Shown one piece after another: positions 53,700 to 62,319 of a DNA stretch of 64,000 bases; the stretch's first letter is position 1; each line of letters begins with the position of its first letter. A program made the translations under genes and the position numbers. The notes under the pieces are model-generated. The model did no database searches, had not been told where the DNA came from, and saw only the letters and a list, made by a program, of their open reading frames with translations. The stretch is from Lewinellaceae bacterium (GTDB lineage Bacteria; Bacteroidota; Bacteroidia; Chitinophagales; Saprospiraceae): positions 1 to 64,000 of the forward strand of contig JACJXW010000009.1 of NCBI GenBank assembly GCA_020636405.1. The letters are read 5' to 3'.

Positions 53700-54371
53700 A
53701 TGGAATTTTACGATCGACAACTTTTCCATATTTACAATCAGGGTAACAACAGAAGGCAGATCTTTTTTTCAGAGGAGAACTATCTGTATTTTCTCTGGAA
53801 GATGAGGTCCTACCTCATTCCCTATGGAGACTTGGTGGCTTGGTGTCTGATGCCCAATCATTTCCATTGGTTGTTCTTTGTAAAAAAAGTGGAAATTCAA
53901 CGTAGTACCCTGCGGGAACACGTCGACCACGTGGAGCAATTGCGCAGGTTAAAAAAATACGGTGCGAATGCGCGAACGGTGGAGCGCGCTCACACCAGAG
54001 TGGCAAAGGGAAGCGACACCATTATTTTGAATGATGCCATTGGCATCCTCCAGAAAGCTTACGCGCGGGCCATCAATAAAGAGATGGGGTGGACGGGTAG
54101 TGTTTTTCGACGAAAATTCAAGGCTAAAGATGGTTGGATTGATGAATTCGTAACCTTGCGAAAGCCTGATGGCAGGCTGGACTCCCGTTTTATGCCGGGA
54201 ACGGGCTATGCTTATAAGTGCTTTTGTTACATCCATGATAACCCAAAGGAAGCTGGGTTGGTTAATACTAAAGAAGGTTGGGCCTATTCTTCGGCAAGGG
54301 ATTACGCGGGGCTGCGGAAGGGTACTTTGTGTAATTTGGAAATGGGGAGGGATCTGGTGAGCTTTTTGTAG
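53700..54371 (+). CDS. REP-associated tyrosine transposase (RAYT, TnpA_REP)
   Basis: 223-residue single-stranded-DNA transposase of the IS200-like HUH family. The metal-binding pair His54/His56 in MPNHFHWLFF and the probable nucleophile Tyr121 in LQKAYARAINKEMGWTGSVFRRKFKAK are intact, as is the closing CYIHDNPKEAGLV. RAYTs are usually single-copy and occur with REP hairpin arrays, which they cut and may spread. Here REP units flank it directly: B upstream, a four-unit array from six bases after its stop. The gene appears complete and probably active. Confidence 0.93.
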   Translation: MEFYDRQLFHIYNQGNNRRQIFFSEENYLYFLWKMRSYLIPYGDLVAWCLMPNHFHWLFFVKKVEIQRSTLREHVDHVEQLRRLKKYGANARTVERAHTRVAKGSDTIILNDAIGILQKAYARAINKEMGWTGSVFRRKFKAKDGWIDEFVTLRKPDGRLDSRFMPGTGYAYKCFCYIHDNPKEAGLVNTKEGWAYSSARDYAGLRKGTLCNLEMGRDLVSFL

Positions 54372-54376
54372 CGTCA

Positions 54377-54737
54377 TCAAGCGCTAATTTTCCATTGGCG
54401 CTTGATTTTCAGCAGGCTCAACTTAGGCGCTAAGGGGAATTTAGCGCCTAAGGGGGTGCATCAAGCGCTAATTTTCCATTGGCGCTTGATTTTCAGCAGG
54501 CTCAACTTAGGCGCTAAAGGGGAATTTAGCGCCTAAGGGATGCATTAAGCGCTAATTTTCCATTAGCGCTTAATTTTCAGCAGGCTCAACTTAGGCGCTA
54601 AGGGAATTTAGCGCCTAAGGGGTGCATTAAGCGCTAATTTTCCATTAGCGCTTAATTTTCAGCAGGCTACTCAACTTAGGCGCTAAGGCCATGCCTTCGC
54701 GTAAAGCTACGGCGGGCAGAGAAATTTAGCGCCTAAG
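54377..54737 (+). repeat. Array of four REP units (BIME-like) downstream of the RAYT
   Basis: Units start at 54377, 54461, 54545 and 54627 with periods of 84, 84 and 82 bases. Each has hairpin 1 (T[C/T]AAGCGCTAAT ... ATT[G/A]GCGCTT[G/A]A), a 16-base spacer TTTTCAGCAGGCTCAA, and hairpin 2 (CTTAGGCGCTAA ... TTTAGCGCCTAAG). Units 1-2 differ from 3-4 by paired, compensating changes in hairpin 1. Unit 4 has about 33 extra bases in the loop of hairpin 2 (54675-54737) and an extra TACT in the spacer. Its right arm supplies the stop codon of the convergent gene at 54726. Confidence 0.93.
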
Positions 54738-55037
54738 GGCCTGGTTCAGCGCCTTCCGAAACGCCTCCGGGTCTTCCAGGATAAACCGGTCGGCCCGCCC
54801 GTCCCGGGAACGCACCAGCAATCCCAGGCGGGAGATTTTGAACACCAGGAAGGAATCGACCTCTTCGACCTCCGACAAAGGGATCTCCAGAGACAGGTGG
54901 CTTGCTGGAAAATCCGCCGGCTGAAACCGGATAAGGCCCGGAAGGAGTTGTATCACCCCCGGTAGCCGTAGTCGTCCATTCCATAACCAGGCATCCATCA
55001 TTAATCTTGTTTCTTCTTGTGGCGGCGCCCCTGACAT
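54726..55037 (-). CDS. Small hypothetical protein, GRAM/PH-like
   Basis: 103-residue cytoplasmic protein with alternating strands (AWLWNGRLRLPGVIQLLPGLIRFQPADF, LEIPLSEVEEVDSFLVFKISRLGLLVRSRDGRADRFIL) and a C-terminal helix DPEAFRKALNQALRR. The strand pattern resembles a GRAM/PH-type fold, a tentative match. Start is the ATG at 55037. The last codons (Leu-Arg-Arg) and the stop come from the right arm of REP unit 4, so the original C-terminus may have been different. Confidence 0.65.
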   Translation of the reverse strand: MSGAPPQEETRLMMDAWLWNGRLRLPGVIQLLPGLIRFQPADFPASHLSLEIPLSEVEEVDSFLVFKISRLGLLVRSRDGRADRFILEDPEAFRKALNQALRR

Positions 55038-55184
55038 TGGATTAAAGTTTTCTCCTAGCAATAATGGAAGATCTGGTTTTTTGAGGCTGAAAGAAAGAAG
55101 CTTGTACCAAAGGCAGGGAAATAGGTGTCTATTTTCTCGGGAATGCTCAATGATAATCCAAAATCCCAAACCGGCAGCAGCAGG

Positions 55185-55222
55185 ATGAGAATTTGGCGGT
55201 TCTCAATGAGAATTTGGTAGTT
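55185..55222 (+). promoter_or_regulatory. Direct-repeat operator candidate upstream of the LytTR gene
   Basis: ATGAGAATTTGGCGGTT (55185-55201) and ATGAGAATTTGGTAGTT (55206-55222) are 21 bases apart, two helical turns, the arrangement expected for a LytTR dimer. A -7-like TATCTTTC lies at 55244-55251, so the repeats cover the -33 region of the probable promoter. Confidence 0.55.
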
Positions 55223-55312
55223 TTCGTTTCTGTAGGAAATTATTATCTTTCGCCAGGTTAGCCCCCCCGATACCATTGTCATCAAACTTTGACTCAGCCA
55301 GAAATCTTCATC

Positions 55313-56056
55313 ATGTTATCTGTATCGATCATCGACGATGAGCCCCATGCCCAGGAAGCCCTAAGGGCCATGCTCACCGAACTCTGCCCCGATGTCCGCA
55401 TCCTGGGAGAGGCCAATGGGGTGGCCTCCGGTATTCAACTGATTGAAGAAATGCGCCCCGACGCCATCTTTCTGGATATCAAAATGAACGATGGCACCGG
55501 CTTCGACCTGCTGAAGCATTTTCCGAACCCCGCCTTCAACATTATTTTTACCACCGCCTACGAAGAATACGCCCTCGACGCCATTAAATGCAACGCCCTG
55601 GATTACCTCGTCAAGGCCATCAACCCGGATGAGCTGGTAGCTGCCGTCGATAAACTCCGGGAAAAAGAGCAGGGTGTCAACCAGCGCCTGCTTAGCCTGA
55701 TGGCTTCCCTCAATAATAAGGAGGAAGAGAAGATCGCCCTGTCCAGTAGTGAGGGCTGGAGTTTCTGGAAGCTGAAAAATATAATGCGCCTGGAGTCCAG
55801 CAGCAATATGACCACCTTTTTCAATGTCTCCGGTGATAAGCTCATGGTTTCCCGAACACTGAAGGAATTCGAGAACATCCTGCCCAAAGGCCGTTTCTTC
55901 CGCACTCACCAGTCCCACATGGTCAACCGTCACTACGTCAGTCAGGTTCTGCGTGAGGATGGAGGGTATGCGCTGTTGCCCGGGAACACCAAAATTCCCG
56001 TCTCCCGAAGGAAGTTGAATGATTTCTTAGGGTGGCTGCGAGAAGGGGGGCTGTAG
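55313..56056 (+). CDS. LytTR-family response regulator
   Basis: 247-residue regulator. The receiver has the acidic pair in SVSIIDDEPHAQ, phospho-acceptor Asp55 in IFLDIKMNDGTGF, Thr in IIFTTAYEEYALDAIKCNALDYLVKAI. The LytTR DNA-binding domain (about 140-245) includes LKNIMRLESSSNMTTFF, SRTLKEFENILPKGRFFRTHQSHMVNRHYV and a basic end VSRRKLNDFL. It should be the partner of the propeller kinase ending at 53539, from which the RAYT, REP array and GRAM-like gene separate it. Start is the ATG at 55313. A REP unit begins two bases after the stop. Confidence 0.93.
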   Translation: MLSVSIIDDEPHAQEALRAMLTELCPDVRILGEANGVASGIQLIEEMRPDAIFLDIKMNDGTGFDLLKHFPNPAFNIIFTTAYEEYALDAIKCNALDYLVKAINPDELVAAVDKLREKEQGVNQRLLSLMASLNNKEEEKIALSSSEGWSFWKLKNIMRLESSSNMTTFFNVSGDKLMVSRTLKEFENILPKGRFFRTHQSHMVNRHYVSQVLREDGGYALLPGNTKIPVSRRKLNDFLGWLREGGL

Positions 56057-56057
56057 A

Positions 56058-56137
56058 TTAAGCGCTAATTTTTCATTAGCGCTTAATTTTGGCAGGCTCA
56101 ACTTAACTTAGGCGCTAATGGGGAATTAGCGCCTAAG
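56058..56137 (+). repeat. REP unit after the LytTR gene
   Basis: Hairpin 1 (56058-56086) pairs TTAAGCGCTAAT with ATTAGCGCTTAA. Hairpin 2 (56107-56137) pairs CTTAGGCGCTAAT with ATTAGCGCCTAAG. The spacer is short, with ACTTA duplicated just before hairpin 2. The unit lies at the 5' edge of a broken gene. Confidence 0.9.
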
Positions 56138-58137
56138 AGCAACCCTTTCCTTTTACCAGATACTCATCATTGTCAGCCAAATCCTCCGGCGATCAACCGC
56201 AATTCTAATTCGGCCAGTACGCAGCAGGAACAAGGCTGTACTTTTTCCTCATCCCCCCTAATCGCTTTCCGAAAAGAATACTGCCCAGGTTTTCGAGCAT
56301 TTCCCCAGGGCAATCCCGATAATTCGATCACTTTGTGCGTCAGCCCCAGTGCGGTACCTACTCATATCGCCGATGGGGATTACGTTGGCCCATGCCTGAT
56401 CGTCAGTTGTGGGGATGGGACTGGGGGAGACTGTTGTTTCCCCGGCGTTCTCACCGACAATACCCTTTCCGGAGATGGCAATCCCGGAAATGAGCTGTCC
56501 GTCAACATCTCCGCCGATGCCAATAACCAACTGACGCTCGGCAGCGACGGCGCCTTGTACGCCGGCCCGGATGGCGATGGCGAACCGGGCAACGAGTTGC
56601 AGGATCTGTCACTGGCGGGCAATACCCTAAGTTTGTCCGGCGATCCTACCCCTGTTGACCTCAGCCCCTATCTTGACAATACGGACCAACAATCCTTGTC
56701 CATTAATGGGAACGAGCTTTCTATTAGCAATGGCAATACGGTGACATTGCCGGATAATGGAGGGGACGCGGATTGGTTAAAACTAGATGGAAATGCACCT
56801 GCTTCAATCCTTGACGATATTTATACCAACGGCAAGGTTGGAATTAATACAGCTACCCCTGGATCTGAGTTGGAGGTGCAGGGTTTGGTTGGAGCGTCAA
56901 GGTTGACCGTTGGTAACACTGCAGTCACCAATGCATCGAAAATCCATATTGCAGGCACCTCCAATGTGGATATTCGTTTTGACAAAACCAATGGGTATGT
57001 ATGGAATCTTTTGAATGATGGATCTGCCATGCGATTGGCAAATATGACTGATAATGAAACTCCACTTTCCATACTAAGTTCAGGAACCAGTGTGATTGAT
57101 CTGCCCGTAACCACAAATATTGGCCTTGATATAAATGGGGATAATCCTTCATACATTGGAATGCAATTGCATAATACAAGTGCAAATGGAAATAACTGGA
57201 ACATTAGAAGCGCCGGTACTTCATCAAATGTCACGAATGGGTCCTTGGTTTTTGATACTGGGGCCGCTACAACAGAAAGAAGATTTGCAATTACCCCAAA
57301 TTTAGAGGTTGGTATAAATTATGGATTGCCAGAAGCTCAACTACATGTAAGAGGGCAGGACAATTCCTCTGCCACTTCCAATCTGTTATTGGATAATCAA
57401 TTGGGTAATCCCTTAGTCAGCGTGAAAAATGATGGGAAAGTGGGTATCGGTACCGCTTCGCCGCTTACTTCAGTACATATGGTTAGAGATCTTGCGGAAA
57501 TACGCTTTGAAACTGCAAATGCCTCTCAAAGAATATTCAGATTCTATTTAGGCAATGGAACAATTGGCCAGGATAATACTATGTATTGGCGGCATTTTAA
57601 CTCTGGAAATGGGATATCCCTTCAACAACAAGGAACGGTAGGTATTGGCAACCTTGCTAATCCTAGTAATCAGTATACCATGCAGATCCGCCAAGGCATC
57701 GGCACCACCGCTCCCTCCGAAAAGCCTTACAGGATGAAGTAATACAGTTGAAAGAAGAGAAAGAGGAGGTTCTGAGCCGCCTTGAGCAACTGGAAAGCAA
57801 AGTTTCCCAGCTCCTTACGCTTCGCCAGGAGGGCGCCGAAACGGCCAACTATCAGGAAGTGCACCTCAACGAGGTGCAACGGATCGTTCTGAACCAAAAC
57901 ACACCCAACCCATTCCGGGAACGGACCTCCATCACTTACTTCCTGCCGGAAGTAACGGAAAATGCAATGCTCTTCATTTTCAATGTGGATGGAAAGATCC
58001 TGAAAAAAGTAGATCTCCAACCAGGAGAAGGCATCCTGGAAGTTTATGCTTCCAACCTCAGCTCCGGTATTTATACCTATAGTATTTCCGTAGACGGGAA
58101 GATAATAGATACCAAAAGGATGATGGTGAGCAAATAA
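56087..58137 (+). pseudogene. Broken tail-fibre-like surface protein gene with type IX sorting tail
   Basis: Coding sequence typical of Bacteroidota tail-fibre-domain surface proteins runs from the REP unit to 57742: DNTDQQSLSINGNELSISNG, then repeated GKVGINTATPGSELEVQG-like modules. The frame is open from 56087 but has no ATG or signal peptide, so the 5' end is missing. At about 57720 the frame shifts by -1 (GAAAAGCC); the second frame continues ALQDEVIQLKEEKEEVLSRLEQLESKV (coiled coil) and ends at 58137 with a type IX sorting domain (NTPNPFRERTSITYFLPE, SGIYTYSISVDGK). A single inserted base would rejoin the two parts. Confidence 0.8.
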
Positions 58138-58209
58138 GCAGCTTGAATGCATGCTCCATTCCCGGTTTTAGGGAGGAGCTTCCTGGACCCTACGGTCAAT
58201 TCCCCTTGG

Positions 58210-58241
58210 GAGAGTAGCCCGCAATGAAGCGGGCTACTCTC
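58210..58241. terminator. Bidirectional terminator between convergent genes
   Basis: A perfect 13-bp stem GAGAGTAGCCCGC / GCGGGCTACTCTC with a 6-base loop, 72 bases after the stop at 58137 and 14 bases beyond the minus-strand stop at 58256. A short TATTTTA follows on the plus strand. Confidence 0.8.
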
Positions 58242-58255
58242 TATTTTAGAGGGAA

Positions 58256-61200
58256 TCATCGCTTGGCGATCACTAATTTCTGTACCAATGTGTTTTCTCC
58301 GCGCTGTATCATGACCCAGTACATGCCAGCAGGAAGATTGTACGTCTCCATACGCCGGTAGTTCATACCTTCAACAGTAACAAATTTCTCAGTTCTTACC
58401 ATTTCTCCATCCATGCTCATTACCCGGATCAGCGCCCGCTCTTCCAGCCCGCTGGGGAAGGCCAACTCAACTTCATCCGATGCCGGGTTCGGCCGGATGG
58501 TGAGTTGGGCGTCGTTCCAGGGCACCGGCTCCTGTTCCACGCTATTGGCGTTCTGATCAGTTTGGATCACCGGAGCCGTCCCTGCCAGCGGAGCCGGCGG
58601 ATCAGAAGGTTCACATTCATCCCAGAATTCATTGACCGCGGTAACGGCATCATTGATGATGCTTGCCAGTTCCGGGAATTCATTCAATTGACCGCTGAGG
58701 AACTGGTTGGCCAGGTCCATCAGATCCTGGATCGTTACGATCGTATCCGGCAATTCATGCTCGATCGCCATACAGATTCCGTTGAGGGGCATATCACCCA
58801 GCGGGACGCCATTAACCTCCTCGCTGTACCAGATATTCAGCTGCAAGGCGATCGCATTACCGATCAGCACGTTCTTGATGCGGCCGTTTCGTTGGTGATA
58901 CCTGCTCTGGTAGGGAACACAGTTGATCTCGTTCGCTAAGGCGTCGCCCCCCAGGTTATTCCCATTGAGGATGGCGCCCGGCCCGGGAAGAGCCTGAGGT
59001 TTGCCCCCACCCGGCAGCAATACCAGGATGCAGGACGGATTGGTGATCGTCAAAGAGTTGCCCTCTTCTACATCACCAAGGACCAATTCTCCATCGCCAT
59101 ATTGCTCGTCTTCGAGCAGGAAGGTAATGATCTCCAGGGTCGGCGCTTTCCCTTGTTCATTATTCCATGGATACTTGCCGCCGGCATTGCCCCAACCACC
59201 TTGTGTAAGGGTGCAGGCTCCTTCGCAGGAACCGGAGAAGGAAAATGTACATTCTGTGGATAACCCACAGGCATCGGTGAGCTGAACGATGTAGGTGCGC
59301 CCGAATGATCCGTCAACACAACCTGCCGGCCCGGAATCCAGAATGATCTCTGAGGATATCGCTCCCGGACAGTTGTCCGCCGCGCCGATCTGAATATCTT
59401 CCAAAAGTCCGGCAGGATTGGGAATATTATCGGCACAGGTCAGCGTATTGCTGCCAAGAGCGGGAGGACAGGAAGGCGGCGAAGTGTCTGCAATGGTGTA
59501 CGTGTATGTCCAGTCTGCTGTATTACCTGCACAATCCGTGTAGCGGTAGGTCCATACGCGCTGCCCGTCACAGATAATGGGGTCTGGAGTATCCGTCGAT
59601 CCAACCAGGACCGCACTGACCATGCGCCCACAGGCATCGGTAATATCTGCCGGAGCGCCGGGGTCTGCTGCAAGAGTAGGGCAGTCTACAGTTGCAGATC
59701 CATTCGGCGGCGGCGTCAATTGATTCGGCGTATTGATGTTAATGGTTTTACTGCATTCCACATCTCCCGCGCAGTCGGAACAGGTCACGGTTGCGGTGAT
59801 GGTATAAGAGCCGGAGCAAACATCGCCGGCGGTAACCGTGACGGAAGTTCCCGTAGAGGGGTTTGGAATAGCCCCATTGCCTGTAATGCTCCAAACGACG
59901 GTAGCTGTACCACAATCAGCGATGAGCGTGGGGTCAACAGTAAATGCCTGTTCCGTATTTCTACAGACGGGGCCGTCCGGCCCGTCGACGACACAATCTC
60001 CACAGTTCGGCGGATTGACATCGGTCGGTTCACAATCTGCATTGTTTGTTTTGTCAGGATCATCGGTAATGGTAGCAACCGTCACATTATTGATCAGGTC
60101 GTAGGGGCCGCCGCCAGAGCAGTCGGTTCCTCCACCGCCGGCATAGGGAGCGGTATCACTCACCTGGACCGTTACCTGGATGACAACAGTTTCGCCGGGA
60201 TTCAGGAACTGCAAGTCACAGGTGAGCACTCCACCGACTTCGGAACAATCGGCAGGGGTGGCGATATACCCTTCATTATCGGTAATGGCAACACTGACAA
60301 AGGTGGTATTGGCATCGAGGTTGTCCGAAACGACCACATCATTGGCTACAGCAGGGCCGTTATTTGTAACCGTCAGGGAGTAGGTTAACTGGCTGCCAAG
60401 GTTGACCGGGTCCTGGTCGTCTGACTTAACAATTTCAATCCCGGCCTCACTGGTGAAAAACTCTCTCACTCTCAGTAGAGGTATCGTTTGAGCGGAAGTG
60501 GTAATGTTCTCACCCGGTTCGGGGTCACAAACCATTGGGTTATCCGATGTGCCGGAAGTGTAGGAAGACACCAGCCTCGATTGCACGTTACCGGTTGTGC
60601 CTTCGGGAATTTCCGATTGTAAAACGACCCAGACTTCCAAAACCACTACCTGGTCAGCCGGATCCAGGCCACAGATTTCAATGGTGCCGACGATCCGTTC
60701 GTTATTGGTTCCTTCATCTGCGATCACATAGGAAAATGAAGTGACCTTGGCATCAATGCCCATTCCCTCCGAATGAGAAGGGTCTGAGGGATCGATGAAA
60801 GCGGCGAACACTCCATAGTCGGTATCATAGCCAAAATCTCCGCCACTGGTAGTTTTGGCGTTCCATTCCGCTACAATAGTAATACAGTCCCCTTCAGTAC
60901 TATTACATGCGGGAGGATTGCCTACTTCAATGTAGTAATCAAAAGCTACGATCTGGCCCAGGGCCAGGTCTTCCGGTGCCAGCGACTCGACGGTGGTATT
61001 GTCCGAAGGGGCGCAGGGCGCTATACAGTGGTTGGCGCCCTCCAGCGGGTCTGTCCCTGTATTCCTCATTACCGGAGGAATGATCTGGGTGGGGAATAAG
61101 CGGTTGTACGTAATCGGGTCATACGCGCTGAAGTCGATGGAATAATCCCCTCCGCCCGCGATGGAAGGCATTGTGGCCGGAGGCGCAGCGGTTTCGGTTT

Positions 61201-61432
61201 TAGCCGTTTCCCGGGCAGGTTCTGCTTTGGCGGCAACCTCCTCTGTAGCTTTTTCGGGTGTGCGGCCGAATAAGCTTTTAAAATCAGCAGAGTGGCTCCC
61301 ACCGAGCAGAGACAACACTGGGAGCAGCCCCAGAAGGGCAATGAAGATAACCGGCAGAGATAATTTACCTTTTGGTTTGATTTGCCGGAATGACTTACTG
61401 ACAAGTTGTTGAATGGTACGTAGTTTGCCCAT
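58256..61432 (-). CDS. Large surface protein with DUF11 repeat and type IX sorting tail
   Basis: 1058-residue exported protein. An N-terminal hydrophobic segment (SLPVIFIALLGLLPVLSLL) precedes an Ala/Glu-rich stretch, an acidic beta-rich region, a DUF11 module (about 330-440: IVKSDDQDPVNLGSQLTYSLTVTNNGPAVANDVVV), Ig-like and HYR-like segments with regularly spaced Cys (SCPPALGSNTLTC, CVDGSFGRTYIVQLTDACG), and a type IX sorting domain at the end (LTIRPNPASDEVEL, NLPAGMYWVMIQRGE). Probably an adhesin or matrix protein. The ATG at 61432 begins the likely signal region; 81 upstream codons in frame look noncoding. No promoter was recognised. Confidence 0.88.
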   Translation of the reverse strand: MGKLRTIQQLVSKSFRQIKPKGKLSLPVIFIALLGLLPVLSLLGGSHSADFKSLFGRTPEKATEEVAAKAEPARETAKTETAAPPATMPSIAGGGDYSIDFSAYDPITYNRLFPTQIIPPVMRNTGTDPLEGANHCIAPCAPSDNTTVESLAPEDLALGQIVAFDYYIEVGNPPACNSTEGDCITIVAEWNAKTTSGGDFGYDTDYGVFAAFIDPSDPSHSEGMGIDAKVTSFSYVIADEGTNNERIVGTIEICGLDPADQVVVLEVWVVLQSEIPEGTTGNVQSRLVSSYTSGTSDNPMVCDPEPGENITTSAQTIPLLRVREFFTSEAGIEIVKSDDQDPVNLGSQLTYSLTVTNNGPAVANDVVVSDNLDANTTFVSVAITDNEGYIATPADCSEVGGVLTCDLQFLNPGETVVIQVTVQVSDTAPYAGGGGTDCSGGGPYDLINNVTVATITDDPDKTNNADCEPTDVNPPNCGDCVVDGPDGPVCRNTEQAFTVDPTLIADCGTATVVWSITGNGAIPNPSTGTSVTVTAGDVCSGSYTITATVTCSDCAGDVECSKTININTPNQLTPPPNGSATVDCPTLAADPGAPADITDACGRMVSAVLVGSTDTPDPIICDGQRVWTYRYTDCAGNTADWTYTYTIADTSPPSCPPALGSNTLTCADNIPNPAGLLEDIQIGAADNCPGAISSEIILDSGPAGCVDGSFGRTYIVQLTDACGLSTECTFSFSGSCEGACTLTQGGWGNAGGKYPWNNEQGKAPTLEIITFLLEDEQYGDGELVLGDVEEGNSLTITNPSCILVLLPGGGKPQALPGPGAILNGNNLGGDALANEINCVPYQSRYHQRNGRIKNVLIGNAIALQLNIWYSEEVNGVPLGDMPLNGICMAIEHELPDTIVTIQDLMDLANQFLSGQLNEFPELASIINDAVTAVNEFWDECEPSDPPAPLAGTAPVIQTDQNANSVEQEPVPWNDAQLTIRPNPASDEVELAFPSGLEERALIRVMSMDGEMVRTEKFVTVEGMNYRRMETYNLPAGMYWVMIQRGENTLVQKLVIAKR

Positions 61433-62319
61433 TTTTTTCTGGTTTTGGTAAGCTAAGCGGGAAAACCCATCAGCCGTTGAGGCCTTGGCCCATGTGTTTA
61501 AGCCATGCCTCAGAGCTTCCCTGCTTGAATAAATTGGCCTGATTCCACCGGCGCACCAGCCCCGTGCCTTTTTCCGTCTCTCCGTTGCCATCTTTTTTGG
61601 GGTATTCATCCCAAAGGGCAAGTACAGATGCATAAAAAGGCTGGGCTTGATCCGCCTGGGATCAAACCTGATCAAAAAATCCGCTATTTACCGTTAAATA
61701 GGGCATTGGCTTTGGGGATAGTAAAAACAGGAACCCGAAATTCCCGGTTGCCAACACCCCGGCAGGAGTTGCCGTAGGTCGAGATAGGATACAATGTAAT
61801 TTCTCATAACGATGTTTGTTTGTAATTGTCTCAAAGTATAACAGCCCTTTTGCGCTTGCCTAAAGGCAAAAGGAACTCATTTCTTCGCACCTTGCGATCA
61901 AGGGGAATCCGTATTGTTAAACCTGGAAACGCTTTGCTGTCGGCTGCTTGGGGAAGCGAAAAGCAAAGTGATATTGCAGCCGCAGTAAAGGCTTTTTATA
62001 AAGGGGAGCCCGGGTATATGTCGCTTTTTTGATGGGGGAATGCTCTTATTCTATACAAAGAAGCCCATCATGGAATCCGTACGCGTTTTTGGGATATGGA
62101 GAATGTCTTTATTCTCCTCTGTTTTTCTGGAAAATTCAACCATTTTCCTTTTAGACGCAATTCGATATGTAAAGTTACCTTATTTTCCAGTCGGTGCAAC
62201 GTTTCCGAATACATTTATCTTTTGCCCTTTTCTTTCAGGCTGCCGGGTACGGGGACATGAAGAAAGAGGCGGTCTCATAAGGGATATTACACTGATTCTT
62301 TAGGGCCTTTTTTACATCT
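61433..62319. other. Long gene-poor region
   Basis: 887 bases between the surface-protein gene and the GH63-like gene. The left part is expected to hold the surface-protein promoter. A 68-codon frame (61826-62032) is listed separately at low confidence. A second frame at 62040-62303 has no recognisable features. No repeats or hairpins of note were seen. Confidence 0.5.
61826..62032 (+). CDS. Possible small basic protein
   Basis: A 68-codon frame beginning with TTG (a stop codon lies just upstream) encodes a basic peptide with segments LRLPKGKRNSFLRTLRSRGIRIV and SDIAAAVKAFYKGEPGYM. Composition is protein-like, but there is no ATG, no family match that I recognise, and no conserved neighbour. 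It could equally be the 3' remnant of a lost gene. Confidence 0.25.
   Translation: MSQSITALLRLPKGKRNSFLRTLRSRGIRIVKPGNALLSAAWGSEKQSDIAAAVKAFYKGEPGYMSLF

Noticed and set aside
54377..54737. CRISPR array or tRNA-like cluster
   Set aside because: The repeats are paired hairpins with constant spacers beside a RAYT gene, which is the REP pattern.
62040..62303. 87-codon frame downstream of the possible small basic protein
   Set aside because: Hydrophobic, atypical composition with no recognisable motif or promoter; treated as noncoding.
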